Assembly: GCF_040499845.1 (NCBI RefSeq)
Contig: NZ_CP159342.1
Location: forward strand, 5,022,001-5,086,000
Origin: Micromonospora sp. CCTCC AA 2012012
GTDB taxonomy: Bacteria; Actinomycetota; Actinomycetes; Mycobacteriales; Micromonosporaceae
Direction: 5' to 3'
Length of the DNA: 64,000 nucleotides
The notes under the pieces were generated by a model. It did no database searches, was not told the origin of the DNA, and was given only the letters and a program-made list of their open reading frames with translations. Shown one piece after another: positions 41,413 through 49,972 of this stretch. Position numbers and translations under genes: made by a program. Position 1 is the stretch's first letter. Each line of letters begins with the position of its first letter.

Positions 41413-42344
41413 CCCGGTGCGGCGTGGGGACGCCCCGCCGGCTGCTCGTCGCCGCCGGCCTCGCCCTGCTGGTGGCCCTCGCCGGTGCCCCCGCGTCGGC
41501 GGCCCGGCCCGGCGATCCGGGGGCCGACTGCCCGCCCGGCCAGAACGACTGCTCGGTCTGGGACGACGAACCGGGGGTGCCCGGCGACCCGGGTGGCGGC
41601 GGCGGGAACACCGGCGGTGGCGGCAACGGCTCCGGTGGTGGCGCCGCCAAGTGCCAGTGGAACGGCCGGGTGATCCCCTGCTACGACGACGTCCTGGGTT
41701 GGTTCAACACCGGCGACGGCTGCTACTACAAGCTCGCCGAACCGCAGCCCACCGCGCCCGAGGGCAAGCAGTGGTACGTGCAGACCTGCAACGGCGGTGA
41801 CCTCGGCGCGCAGACCGTCGTGCTGCGGGACGGCCCGCCCCCCGGCTTCGGCACCCCGCCCGACCCGGAGGAGCTGGCCCGTCGGGCGCTCGCCTCGATC
41901 AGCCTGCTGCCGCCCCGGATCGCCGTCGCGCCCCGGCGCAGCAAGGGAGCCGGTCTGGTCGGGCTGCCGGTCTGGATGTGGGCCAGCAGGGGCGCCAGCT
42001 ACTTCGGCCCGCTGACGGCGTCCGCCTCGGACCGGGGGCTCACGGTCACCATCACCGCGAAGGTCGACTCGATCGTCTGGGACATGGGTGACCGGCACCA
42101 GGTCACCTGCACCGGCCCCGGCACCCCGTACGACGCCAAGGGCGACCGGGCCGGCCAGACCTCGCCGGACTGCGGCTACGACGGCGGCTACCAGCGGGCC
42201 GGCACCTACCGGGTCGGCGCCACGACGCACTGGACCGTGCACTGGGAGACCGGCAACGGCACGACCGACGGCAACATCCCCCAGATCCGGACCAGCAACA
42301 CCATCCCCATCCAGATCCAGGAACTTCAGGTGGTGGCCCGATGA
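41406..42344 (+). CDS. Secreted Gly/Cys-rich protein of the Tad operon
   Basis: A 312-residue exported protein. A signal peptide (RRLLVAAGLALLVALAGAP, cleavage near ASA) precedes an acidic Cys-containing segment (GADCPPGQNDCSVWDD), a Gly-rich spacer, a domain with CQWNGRVIPCYDD and YVQTCNGG, and a C-terminal beta-rich domain (SIVWDMGDRHQVTCTGPG, then YRVGATTHWTVHW). The C-terminal part looks like an immunoglobulin or PKD-like fold, as in surface proteins that actinobacterial annotation often labels vaguely as ATP/GTP-binding protein. It overlaps both neighbours, so it is made with the pilus machinery and may be a surface or adhesive component. Confidence 0.78.
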   Translation: MLTRCGVGTPRRLLVAAGLALLVALAGAPASAARPGDPGADCPPGQNDCSVWDDEPGVPGDPGGGGGNTGGGGNGSGGGAAKCQWNGRVIPCYDDVLGWFNTGDGCYYKLAEPQPTAPEGKQWYVQTCNGGDLGAQTVVLRDGPPPGFGTPPDPEELARRALASISLLPPRIAVAPRRSKGAGLVGLPVWMWASRGASYFGPLTASASDRGLTVTITAKVDSIVWDMGDRHQVTCTGPGTPYDAKGDRAGQTSPDCGYDGGYQRAGTYRVGATTHWTVHWETGNGTTDGNIPQIRTSNTIPIQIQELQVVAR

Positions 42345-42997
42345 GCCTCGCAACCCGCAACGGGACCCCGGTGGACGCGCCGGTGGCGCCCCCCAAGGTG
42401 GTCCGGCAGCGGCGCGTACGCCCCGGCCTGCTCGGCCTGGCGGTGCTGCTGATCGCCCTCGGCGGGTTGGGTGCGGCGTTCGCGGTCACCTCCGTCCGGG
42501 CCACCGGCAGCTATCTCGCGGTGGCCCGCCCGGTCGAGGTGGGCCGGCAGCTCAGCGCCGACGACCTGGTCGCCGTGCAGGTCTCCGGCGGTCAGGGGCT
42601 CTCCCCGGTGCCGGCCCGCCGGATCAACGACGTGATCGGGCTGCGGGCCGCCGTGGCGCTGACCCCCGGCACGCTGCTCACGCCCAACCAGCTCACCGAC
42701 GCCCCGCTGCTCGGCCCCGGCCAGCAGCAGATCGCCCTGAGCCTGGACCCCGGCAAGGTGCCGGCCCGCCGGCTGCACCCCGGTGACAAGGTCCTGCTGG
42801 TGAGCACCCCCGACGACAACGCGCAGGGCGCCTCCCGCAGCGGCGGCACCCGCTTCGAGGCGACCGTGATCGACACCGCCACCCCGGAGAACGACGACGT
42901 GGTGGTCTATCTGGCGCTGGCCGTCCGGGACGTACCGACGGTGGTGGTGCTGGCCGCGGCCGACCGGATCGCGCTCGTGCTGACCGCGGCCGCCTGA
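42341..42997 (+). CDS. SAF-domain protein, CpaB/RcpC-like
   Basis: A 218-residue protein with one N-terminal membrane helix (about residues 28-52) and an extracytoplasmic SAF domain (about 60-125; YLAVARPVEVGRQLSADDLVAVQV, then GLRAAVALTPGTLLTPNQL). CpaB/RcpC proteins assemble at the outside of the Tad machine and stabilise pilus assembly. It is shorter than proteobacterial CpaB (about 280). ATGA overlap with the preceding gene and TGATGG overlap with the next confirm the operon. Confidence 0.88.
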   Translation: MSLATRNGTPVDAPVAPPKVVRQRRVRPGLLGLAVLLIALGGLGAAFAVTSVRATGSYLAVARPVEVGRQLSADDLVAVQVSGGQGLSPVPARRINDVIGLRAAVALTPGTLLTPNQLTDAPLLGPGQQQIALSLDPGKVPARRLHPGDKVLLVSTPDDNAQGASRSGGTRFEATVIDTATPENDDVVVYLALAVRDVPTVVVLAAADRIALVLTAAA

Positions 42998-43830
42998 TGG
43001 CGATCATCGCGCTGGTCTCGGCGAAGGGCTCGCCGGGCGTGACCACCTCCGCGCTGGCCGCCGCGCTGAGCTGGCACCGGCGGCTGGTGCTGGCCGAGTG
43101 CGACCCGGCCGGCGGATCCGTCCTCGCCGGCTATCTGGGCGGCGCGCTGGACGGCCCCCGGGGCATCGGGGAACTCGCCGTCGGGGAGCTGCGCGACGGC
43201 AACCTGGAGAGCGCCTTCTGGTCCCAACTGGTCGACCTCGACGCGCCGAAACGGGAACGGCTGCTGCTGCCGGGCGTGGTGGACCCCGCCCAGGCGGGCA
43301 GCGTCACCCCGCTCTGGCAGCGCTTCGCCGACTTCTTCGGCGGGCTGGAGAAGGGCCTCCCCCCGTACGACGTACTGGTCGACTGCGGGCGGCTGCAGGT
43401 GGCCGGTCCACCGTGGCCGGTGCTGCGGGCCGCCACGGTGGTGCTGCTGGTCACCCGGGCGAAGCTGCCCGACCTGTCGGCCACCCGGGCGACCATCCGG
43501 GCCATCGAACGGGACTTCACCGAGCACCGGGTGCCGCCGGGCACCCTGCGGCTGCTGGTGGTCGGGGACGGCCACGGCAACGGCGAGATCAGCAAGGCGC
43601 TGCGGCTGCCGGTGATCGCGCGGCTGCCGGACGACCCGCGTACCGCCGAGGTGCTCAGCCTCGGCGGCACCGTGCGGGCCGGACGGCCGCTGATGCGCGC
43701 GGCCGGCGCCCTGGAGGTGCCGGTCCGGGCGCTGCTGGAGCGGCGTCAGGCCCGGCTGGCCTGGCCGGTGCCGCAGGGCACGCCGCAGCTGCGGGCCGGC
43801 AGCACGCCGGGGGTGCCCGGTGCGGTTTGA
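42997..43830 (+). CDS. CpaE/TadZ-like MinD-family protein lacking the Walker A lysine
   Basis: A 277-residue SIMIBI-class protein in the position of TadZ/CpaE, which localises the pilus machine. The fold is visible (AIIALVSAKGSPGVTTSALAA at the start; LVLAECDPAGGSVLAG; PYDVLVDCGRLQV; VVLLVTRAKLPDL). The deviant Walker A GKGGxGKT/S is here KGSPGVTTSA, with both the signature lysine and the P-loop lysine altered, so ATP hydrolysis is doubtful. It lacks the receiver-like N-domain of CpaE. It overlaps tadA by 11 bp. Confidence 0.82.
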   Translation: MAIIALVSAKGSPGVTTSALAAALSWHRRLVLAECDPAGGSVLAGYLGGALDGPRGIGELAVGELRDGNLESAFWSQLVDLDAPKRERLLLPGVVDPAQAGSVTPLWQRFADFFGGLEKGLPPYDVLVDCGRLQVAGPPWPVLRAATVVLLVTRAKLPDLSATRATIRAIERDFTEHRVPPGTLRLLVVGDGHGNGEISKALRLPVIARLPDDPRTAEVLSLGGTVRAGRPLMRAAGALEVPVRALLERRQARLAWPVPQGTPQLRAGSTPGVPGAV

Positions 43831-45361
43831 ACCGGTCTCCCACGACCCGCGCGGCCAGCAGCCGGGGGCCACCTCCACGGTGCCGCCGATCATCGCCGCG
43901 CCGCCGAACGGGCGGCACCACCATTCCGCGCCGCCGGCCGCCCTCCCGGCGCCCCCGCCGCCGCCCGCCCCGCCCCGCCCCCGGGTCGACTTCGCGGTGG
44001 TCCGGGAACTGCGCCGGGAACTCAGCGAACGACTCACCCTCTGGCAGCGCGGCCGGGAGTTCGACGCCGACGCCGAGGAGGTGGAGCGGGCCCGGCTCGC
44101 GGTCGCGGTGGTGTCGGCGTACGCGGACTCGGTCCGCCGGGCCGGCACGCCGATGCCCGCCGACGCCGAGCGGCTCCTGCTCGACCAGGTCACCGCCGAG
44201 CTGGTCGGCCTCGGTCGGCTCCAGACGCTGCTGGTCGACGACACCATCGAGGAGGTGCACATCCTCGGCTGCGACCAGGTACGCATCACCCGGCACGGCG
44301 GCGGCGTCGACTGGGCCGAGCCGATCGCCGACAGCGACGACGAGCTGGTGGAGATCCTCCAGGCGGCGGCCCGCCGGGCGGGGGCCACCGAGCGGTCCCT
44401 CTCCACCTCCAAGCCGACGCTGGACCTGCAACTGCCCGACGGCAGCCGGCTCGCCGCGGTCTTCCTGGTCAGCCACCGCCCGTACGCGGTGATCCGCAAG
44501 CACAACACGCTCGACGTCAGCCTGGAGGACATCGCCGGCACCCGGGCCGACCTGGACGAGATGATCGACCCGCTGCTGCGCGACTTCCTCCGCGCCTCCA
44601 TGCGGGCCGGGCTGAACATCATGGTCGCCGGGCTGGCCGGGGCCGGGAAGACCACCGTCATCCGGGCGTTGATGAACGAGATCCCGGCCGACGAGCCGTA
44701 CGTGCTGCTGGAGGAGAGTCGGGAACTGCTGCCGGCCCGCCGGGGACAGAAGCACCGGGCGGTGATGAGCTTCGAGTCCCGCGAGGGGCACGGCGAACGC
44801 GGCCTGGACGGGCGACCGGCCGGTGAGGTGAGCATCGCCGACCTGATCCCGGTGTCGCTGCGGATGGGCGTACTGCGGATCATCGTCGGCGAGGTGCGGT
44901 CCCGGGAGATCGTGCCGATGCTCCAGGCCATGACCACCAGCCGCGGGTCGATGTGCACCATCCACGCCCGGACGCCGAGCGGGGTGGGCGAGCGGATCAT
45001 CGAGCTGGCGCTGGCCCACGGCCGCGAGATGACCGTCGAGCAGGCCCGCCGGATGGCCGGCAACGCGCTGGACCTGATCGTCTACGTCACCGTCGAGGAC
45101 GAGACCGCGATCGGCGGTCGCAAGCACCGCTTCGTCTCCCACGTGGAGGAGGTGATCGGGGTCGGCGACGGCAACCGGATCACCACCACCACCGTCTTCG
45201 GCCCGGGCCCCGACGGTCGGGCGGTGCCCCGGCACCTGCCGGAGCGGATCCGCGAGCAACTGCTCCGGGTCGGCTACGACGCCCGGCTGCTGACCCGCTT
45301 CATCGAGGCCGGCACCGGCGCCTGGCGCCGCCCCCGCCACACGAGACTGGCGAGGCGGTGA
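43820..45361 (+). CDS. tadA: Tad pilus assembly ATPase TadA/CpaF
   Basis: A 513-residue secretion ATPase of the CpaF family. A proline-rich tail (to about residue 55) is followed by the N-domain (VDFAVVRELRRELSERL) and the ATPase core: Walker A GLAGAGKTTV near residue 275, Asp box YVLLEESREL, Walker B LRIIVGEVRSREI and His box CTIHARTPS. It powers pilus extension from the cytoplasmic face, with TadB and TadC. The GTG at 43820 overlaps the TadZ-like gene. The length is slightly above the typical 430-470 because of the N-terminal tail. Confidence 0.95.
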   Translation: MRFEPVSHDPRGQQPGATSTVPPIIAAPPNGRHHHSAPPAALPAPPPPPAPPRPRVDFAVVRELRRELSERLTLWQRGREFDADAEEVERARLAVAVVSAYADSVRRAGTPMPADAERLLLDQVTAELVGLGRLQTLLVDDTIEEVHILGCDQVRITRHGGGVDWAEPIADSDDELVEILQAAARRAGATERSLSTSKPTLDLQLPDGSRLAAVFLVSHRPYAVIRKHNTLDVSLEDIAGTRADLDEMIDPLLRDFLRASMRAGLNIMVAGLAGAGKTTVIRALMNEIPADEPYVLLEESRELLPARRGQKHRAVMSFESREGHGERGLDGRPAGEVSIADLIPVSLRMGVLRIIVGEVRSREIVPMLQAMTTSRGSMCTIHARTPSGVGERIIELALAHGREMTVEQARRMAGNALDLIVYVTVEDETAIGGRKHRFVSHVEEVIGVGDGNRITTTTVFGPGPDGRAVPRHLPERIREQLLRVGYDARLLTRFIEAGTGAWRRPRHTRLARR

Positions 45362-45363
45362 CC

Positions 45364-45429
45364 ATGGCGAGCGCGAGGAGTGAGCCGGGGTTGCGAGCCC
45401 CGCAGTCGCGGGCGGAGGGCGGCACGTGA
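45364..45429 (+). CDS. 21-codon bridging ORF made of a repeat-like sequence
   Basis: ATG 45364 starts 2 bp after the tadA stop and the frame ends TGA 45427-45429, overlapping the tadB start (GTGA). The peptide MASARSEPGLRAPQSRAEGG has no family. The DNA contains GAGCCGGGGTTGCGAGCCCC, a phrase that, from memory, recurs between genes in Micromonospora genomes, with a GGGG/CCCC hairpin. It probably arose by insertion of that repeat and is translated to keep coupling between tadA and tadB. Confidence 0.4.
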   Translation: MASARSEPGLRAPQSRAEGGT

Positions 45430-46328
45430 CGACGCTCGAACTGATCGCGATGGTGTCGGGGGCGGCCTGCGTGGCGGGCCTGGTGCTGGCCGTGGTCGCG
45501 CTGGTCGGCACCCGCCGGCCGCCGGGCCCGACCCCGGGCGCCGGCACGGGTGGCGTACGCCGGCTCTGGACCGGGTCCGGGGCGAGCCGCCGCGAGCAGC
45601 GCAACCACCAGGTGCTGCTCGGCGGCGCGGTGGTGGCCGGCGCGCTGGCCTTCCTGCTGACCGGGTTGCCGGTGGTGGGCCTGCTGGTCGCCCTCGCGGT
45701 CCCGGGCGTGCCGTGGCTCTTCGCGGTCGGCCGGGCCGAGCAGCGGGCCATCGCCCGGATCGAGGCGGTCGGCGAGTGGACCCGCCGGCTCAAGGACATC
45801 TCCGGCACCGGCCAGGGACTCCAGCAGGCCATCATCGGCACCATCGCCACCGCGCCGGAGGAGATCCAGGAGGAGGTACGCACCCTGGCCGCCCGTCTCC
45901 AGGCCGGCTGGCTGGCCCGCGCCGCCCTGCTCGCCTTCGCCGACGAGATCGGCGACCCGGTCTGCGACCAGGTGGTGGCGGCGCTGATCCTGCACCTGAC
46001 CGACCGGGGCGAGCGCCTCGGTGACGTGCTCGGCTCGATCGCCTCCGCCGCGTCCGCCGAGGTGGCCACCCGGCGGGAGATCGAGGCGAAGCGCACCCAG
46101 CCCCGGTTCGCGGTCCGCTTCCTCACCGGGATGACCCTGGCCACCCTGGCGTACGGGCTGGTCAACCGCGAGTACGTGCAGCCGTACGGGACGGTGTTCG
46201 GGCAGGTGGTGATGGCGATCCTCGGGGCGGCGTTCATCGGGCTGCTGGTCTGGGTCCGGTCGATGAGCCAGCCGCCCCGACCGGCCCGCTTCCTGCCGGC
46301 CCCCGACCCGGAGGAGGCGATCGCGTGA
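45426..46328 (+). CDS. tadB: Tad pilus inner-membrane platform protein TadB
   Basis: A 300-residue membrane protein with N-terminal helices at about residues 5-28 and 65-100, a cytoplasmic T2SSF domain (about 115-230; RRLKDISGTGQGLQQAI, ALILHLTDRGERLGDVL) and two C-terminal helices (about 235-285). TadB and TadC form the platform that TadA drives. GTG 45426 overlaps the 21-codon ORF stop, and the next gene starts within 4 bp of the end, so dosage of the two platform proteins is coupled. Confidence 0.9.
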   Translation: MTTLELIAMVSGAACVAGLVLAVVALVGTRRPPGPTPGAGTGGVRRLWTGSGASRREQRNHQVLLGGAVVAGALAFLLTGLPVVGLLVALAVPGVPWLFAVGRAEQRAIARIEAVGEWTRRLKDISGTGQGLQQAIIGTIATAPEEIQEEVRTLAARLQAGWLARAALLAFADEIGDPVCDQVVAALILHLTDRGERLGDVLGSIASAASAEVATRREIEAKRTQPRFAVRFLTGMTLATLAYGLVNREYVQPYGTVFGQVVMAILGAAFIGLLVWVRSMSQPPRPARFLPAPDPEEAIA

Positions 46329-47194
46329 GTGTGGTTCTGAACTGGCAGCTCGCCATCGCGGTGGTGGGTGGGGGTCTCGTCGGGCTCGGGCTCTTCCTGG
46401 TCGTCCGTGAGGCACTGCCGGCCACCCCGGCGCTCGGTCCGGCGCTGCGCCGGCTGCACCAGCCGCCCGGGCAGGCCCCGGTGGCCGGCGCCGGTCCGGA
46501 CTGGCTGGGCGGCTTCTCCCGCTGGCTGCGCCCACCGCACCGGCAGCTCGCCCTGATCGACCAGACCCCCGAGCAGTACGCCCTGTCGGTGCTGATCTCC
46601 GCGCTGGTCGGGCTGGCCCTGCCGACCGTGCTGTCGGCGGTGCTCTTCCTCGGCGGGGTGTCGCTGCCGGTGGCCGTACCCGTGCTGGGGAGCCTGGGGA
46701 TGGCGCTGGTCGCCGGCCTGCTCGCGCACCGCGCGGTGCTGGCGAAGGCGGACGCCGCGCGGGACGAGTTCCGGCAGGCGGTCTGCACCTATCTGGATCT
46801 CGTGGCGTTGCAGCTCTCCGCCGCGCACGGCCCGGTGCAGTCGCTGGAGCGGGCGGCGGCGGTCTGCGACGGCTGGGTGTTCGACCGGATCCGCGAGTCG
46901 CTGCGGATCGCCCAGTTGCAGATGCACTCCCCGTGGGACGAGTTGCAGGAGCTGGCCGACCGGATCGGCATCGCGGAACTCGGCGACGTGGGCGCCATCA
47001 TGCGCTCCTCCGGCAGCGAGGGGGCGCAGGTGCACGAGACGCTGCGCAGCCGCGCCGACTCGCTGCGGGACCAGATCCGCACCGACAACCTGACCCGGGC
47101 GGAGGGGGTGACCAGCAAGTTGGACATCCCCGGTTCGCTGCTGGTCTTCGTCCTGCTCGGCTTCGCCATCTATCCGTTCCTCGCCCGACTGTGA
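46325..47194 (+). CDS. tadC: Tad pilus inner-membrane platform protein TadC
   Basis: A 289-residue protein with the same layout as TadB: N-terminal helix (about residues 10-30), a helix pair (about 90-140), the cytoplasmic T2SSF domain (about 150-265; DEFRQAVCTYLDLVALQLSAA, GDVGAIMRSSGSEGAQV), and a C-terminal helix (LLVFVLLGFAIYPFL). The start GTG overlaps the tadB stop by 4 bp. A 23-bp gap with AAGGAGAAG then leads to the small pilin-like gene. Confidence 0.9.
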   Translation: MSVVLNWQLAIAVVGGGLVGLGLFLVVREALPATPALGPALRRLHQPPGQAPVAGAGPDWLGGFSRWLRPPHRQLALIDQTPEQYALSVLISALVGLALPTVLSAVLFLGGVSLPVAVPVLGSLGMALVAGLLAHRAVLAKADAARDEFRQAVCTYLDLVALQLSAAHGPVQSLERAAAVCDGWVFDRIRESLRIAQLQMHSPWDELQELADRIGIAELGDVGAIMRSSGSEGAQVHETLRSRADSLRDQIRTDNLTRAEGVTSKLDIPGSLLVFVLLGFAIYPFLARL

Positions 47195-47217
47195 ACCCAC
47201 CCCCAGAAGGAGAAGTC

Positions 47218-47421
47218 ATGTTCCTCTACACCTATCTGCACGCCGCGGTGGTCACCCGGCTGGCCGAGCTGCGCCGCGACGCCGAGCGGGGCGACAGCCC
47301 GGTACCGACCGCTGTGATCATCTTCGGGTTGGTCGCGGTGGCGATGGCGGTCACCGCCCTCGCCCTGACCAAGGCCAACGACTGGATGAAGGCCATCCCG
47401 AACCACACCCAGCCGAAGTGA
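47218..47421 (+). CDS. Small membrane protein, probable Flp-type pilin
   Basis: A 67-residue protein with an N-terminal amphipathic stretch, a charged segment ending ERGDSPVP, and one hydrophobic helix (about residues 33-53; TAVIIFGLVAVAMAVTALAL), then a short hydrophilic tail. The G/A-S-P before a hydrophobic helix, the size and the place between tadC and the TadE genes fit a Flp-like major pilin cut by the A24 peptidase, though the canonical Flp Glu-Tyr pair is absent. It has the best ribosome site in the operon (AAGGAGAAG, 4 bp), as expected for an abundant structural subunit. Confidence 0.6.
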   Translation: MFLYTYLHAAVVTRLAELRRDAERGDSPVPTAVIIFGLVAVAMAVTALALTKANDWMKAIPNHTQPK

Positions 47422-47906
47422 TCCGCCCCGCCCGCACGGACCGGAGCCGGTCGGCAGCCGCCGACCGGCCCGCCGGCCTGCGCGGCGCGGGACGGATCGT
47501 GGCCGTCCTCCGGCGGCGGCTCGACGCGGGCGGGGCGGACCGGGGCGCCAACCCGGTGGAGCTGGCGGTGGTGATGCCACTGATCCTGGTGCTGCTCTTC
47601 GCCGCCATCCAGGTGGCCGTCTGGTTCGTCGCGCGCTCCACCGCGCTGAACGCGGCGCAGAGCGGGGTCAACGCGCAGCGGCTCCTCCAGGCGCCGCCCG
47701 GCGCCGGCGAGGCGCGGGCCGCCCGCTTCCTGAACGCGGCCGGGGACTGGCTGGTCGGCGGGAAGTCGGCCTGCACCACCGACGCACCCGACCCCACCGA
47801 GGTGACCTGCACGGTGAGCGGGCGCTCCCTGTCGGTCATCCCGGGCGTGAGCTTCCCGGTCCGGCAGACCGCGCACGGCACGGTCGAACGCTGGACGACG
47901 GGGTGA
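47418..47906 (+). CDS. TadE-family pseudopilin
   Basis: A 162-residue protein with a long basic cytoplasmic head (many Arg) and then the TadE signature: RGANPVELAVVMPLILVLLFAAIQV, where Glu sits 5 residues into the hydrophobic helix region as in class III pilins. The extracytoplasmic part has two Cys (SACTTD, EVTCTV) likely paired. GTG 47418 overlaps the stop of the pilin-like gene by 4 bp. TadE and TadF are minor pilins required to start pilus assembly. Confidence 0.9.
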   Translation: MIRPARTDRSRSAAADRPAGLRGAGRIVAVLRRRLDAGGADRGANPVELAVVMPLILVLLFAAIQVAVWFVARSTALNAAQSGVNAQRLLQAPPGAGEARAARFLNAAGDWLVGGKSACTTDAPDPTEVTCTVSGRSLSVIPGVSFPVRQTAHGTVERWTTG

Positions 47907-48379
47907 GACGCATGCGCGACCGGCCCGAACGCGGATCCGTCTCCATCGAGGTGGCGGTGCTCGCCCCGGCCTTCATCGCGCTGATGGTGCTGGCCGGCGT
48001 GGCGGGGCGTACCGCGGTCGCGGACGAGGCGGTGGAGTCCGCCGCCCACGACGCCGCCCGGGCCGCCTCGATCGCCCGGGACGCCCGCCACGGGCGGGAC
48101 GCCGCGATCGAGGCGGCGCAACGGCAGCTCGACTGGCGGGGACTGAACTGCGTCGGCACGCCACGGCTGACGTTCCGCGGCTCGGTCGGGAAGAAGAACA
48201 CCAGCTTCCAGGAGGCGTACCGCAGCGCGCCGGGTGTGCCCGCCACCGTGACCGTGTCGGTGAGCTGCACGGTCTCCTTCGCGGACCTGCGCGCACCGGG
48301 GCTGCCCGGGGTACCGGGCGGCAAGGGCGTCTCCGCCACCTTCACCTCGCCGCTCGACACGTACCGGAGCCGCCGATGA
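47903..48379 (+). CDS. TadE/TadF-like pseudopilin
   Basis: A 158-residue protein with the pseudopilin start ERGSVSIEVAVLAPAFIALMVLAG: short basic head, Gly, then Glu at position +5 of the cleaved helix. The extracytoplasmic domain includes EAVESAAHDAARAASIARDA, a helix common to TadE-type proteins, and two cysteines (LNCVGT, VSCTVS). GTG 47903 overlaps the previous stop by 4 bp. It is a second minor pilin, paired with the one before. Confidence 0.9.
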   Translation: MRRMRDRPERGSVSIEVAVLAPAFIALMVLAGVAGRTAVADEAVESAAHDAARAASIARDARHGRDAAIEAAQRQLDWRGLNCVGTPRLTFRGSVGKKNTSFQEAYRSAPGVPATVTVSVSCTVSFADLRAPGLPGVPGGKGVSATFTSPLDTYRSRR

Positions 48380-48807
48380 GCGGGTGGACGGGTCGGGAGA
48401 GCGGCCGGGTCAGCCTCTTCCTCGCGGCGGCGATGATCGGCGTACTCGCGATCATCGGGCTGGCCTACGACGGTGCCGGGCAGCTGCGCTCGTTGCAGCG
48501 CGCGGACGACCTGGCCGCCGAGGCGGCCCGCAGCGGCGGCCAGATGATCGACCGGGCCCGGGCCATCGAGGGTGGGCCCAAGGAGATCGACGAACCGAGC
48601 GCCCGCGCCGCCGTCGCCACCTACCTCTCCGCCGCGGGCGGCGTCGGCGGCCACGACGTCAGCTTCCCGGTCGTCGACGGGGAGAAGCAGATCCGGGTAC
48701 GCGTCACCATCAGCTACCGCCGGGACCTGCTCGGCCTCTTCGGCTTCGAGAACACCGTCACCGTCACCGGTGAGGCCACTGCCCGGGCACTCACCGGGGC
48801 ACCGTAG
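48376..48807 (+). CDS. TadG-like Flp pilus-assembly protein
   Basis: A 143-residue protein whose start, ESGRVSLFLAAAMIGVLAIIGLAYDGAG, matches the TadG/RcpC N-terminal helix (pilus assembly protein TadG-like, PF13400), followed by LRSLQRADDLAAEAARSGGQ. It lacks the large von Willebrand domain of full TadG, as usual in actinobacteria. The start overlaps the previous stop (ATGA). It closes the run of minor pilins. Confidence 0.88.
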   Translation: MSGWTGRESGRVSLFLAAAMIGVLAIIGLAYDGAGQLRSLQRADDLAAEAARSGGQMIDRARAIEGGPKEIDEPSARAAVATYLSAAGGVGGHDVSFPVVDGEKQIRVRVTISYRRDLLGLFGFENTVTVTGEATARALTGAP

Positions 48808-48822
48808 GAAGGGAAGGCAGCC

Positions 48823-49941
48823 ATGGCCGCACCGCAGCGTTCCGCCGTACGGCGGACCGGCCAGCTCCTCACCGGGCTCGGCGCTCTCGTCGTGCTCGTC
48901 GGCGTGCTGGCCGGCGCGCCGATCGCGCTCCTCGCCTTCGCCGGCAATCCGCTCCCGGAGCATCTGCCCACGCTCGCCGAGGTCGGCACCGCGCTGACCA
49001 GCCGCGACGACGGGCAGCTCTTCCTGCGCGCGCTGGCCGTGGTCGGCTGGTTCGGCTGGGCGACGTTCGCCTTCTCCGTCCTGGTGGAGCTGGTGGCGCA
49101 GGTGCTGCGCCGGCCCGCGCCGAAGCTGCCCGGGATGGGCCGCCAGCAGCGGGCCGCGGCGGCGCTGGTCGGCTCGGTCGCGGTGATCCTGGCGGCCAGC
49201 CCGGCCGCCGCGAGCGCCGCCACGCTGGCCGCCCCCACGCCGGCCGTCGCGCTGGCCGCCCCGGTCAGCACCGTCGCTCCGACGCTCCGACCCGTCTCGG
49301 CCACCGACTCGACCGCGCCGCCGGTGTACCGGGTGGCGAAGGGCGACTACCTGGGCGACGTGGCGGAACGCTACCTGGACGACTTCGAGCGCTACGGCGA
49401 GGTGGCCCGACTCAACCGGCTCACCGACCCGAACCGGATCCGCCCCGGCCAGCTGCTCAAACTGCCGCAGAGTGCCTCCGACGCGGGTGCCCGCGCACAC
49501 GCCGCCGGCCGGCTGGTGGTGCGGCCGTCGCGGCCGGCCCCGGCACCGGGTACGCCGGGCCGGGCCGGGTTCGGCGCGGCACCGCAGGGTCCCGGGGCGG
49601 TGTCGCAGGCTCCGGGCGCCCGGCCGGGGGACGCCGACGGGGCGGGAGCCACCGGTCAGGCGCCGAAGGGCAAGCCATCGCCGCACACGCCCGCGCCGGA
49701 CCGGACCCGTACCGTCGCGCCCCGGGCCGACGACCCGATGGGGCCGCCCCCGGCGATGGCGGCCGGCGCGTCCCGGGCCACCGTGGACGACGGGATCAAC
49801 CGCCCGTTGGCGATCTCGGCGGTGCTGGCGGTGGCGAGCATGGTCGGTGCCCAGATCGGCGCCGTGCTCGGCCTGCGCCGCCGACCGGTGGTGCGCGCCG
49901 CGGGACGGGCGCTGGCCATCGGCCGGCACCGGAAGGACTGA
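48823..49941 (+). CDS. LysM-domain membrane protein
   Basis: A 372-residue protein with two N-terminal helices (about residues 15-42 and 68-92), a further hydrophobic segment (about 110-150), one LysM domain (about 165-212; VYRVAKGDYLGDVAERYLDD to RPGQLLKLP), a long Pro/Gly/Ala-rich stretch, and a C-terminal helix (about 325-350). In related actinobacterial loci this protein is often followed by, or fused to, a BTAD regulator; here none follows. LysM would bind peptidoglycan, possibly guiding the pilus through the wall. It starts 15 bp after the TadG-like gene with GGAAGG. Confidence 0.85.
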   Translation: MAAPQRSAVRRTGQLLTGLGALVVLVGVLAGAPIALLAFAGNPLPEHLPTLAEVGTALTSRDDGQLFLRALAVVGWFGWATFAFSVLVELVAQVLRRPAPKLPGMGRQQRAAAALVGSVAVILAASPAAASAATLAAPTPAVALAAPVSTVAPTLRPVSATDSTAPPVYRVAKGDYLGDVAERYLDDFERYGEVARLNRLTDPNRIRPGQLLKLPQSASDAGARAHAAGRLVVRPSRPAPAPGTPGRAGFGAAPQGPGAVSQAPGARPGDADGAGATGQAPKGKPSPHTPAPDRTRTVAPRADDPMGPPPAMAAGASRATVDDGINRPLAISAVLAVASMVGAQIGAVLGLRRRPVVRAAGRALAIGRHRKD

Positions 49942-49972
49942 CGCCGGAGGAAGGGTGCCGGTCCGGGCGGGG

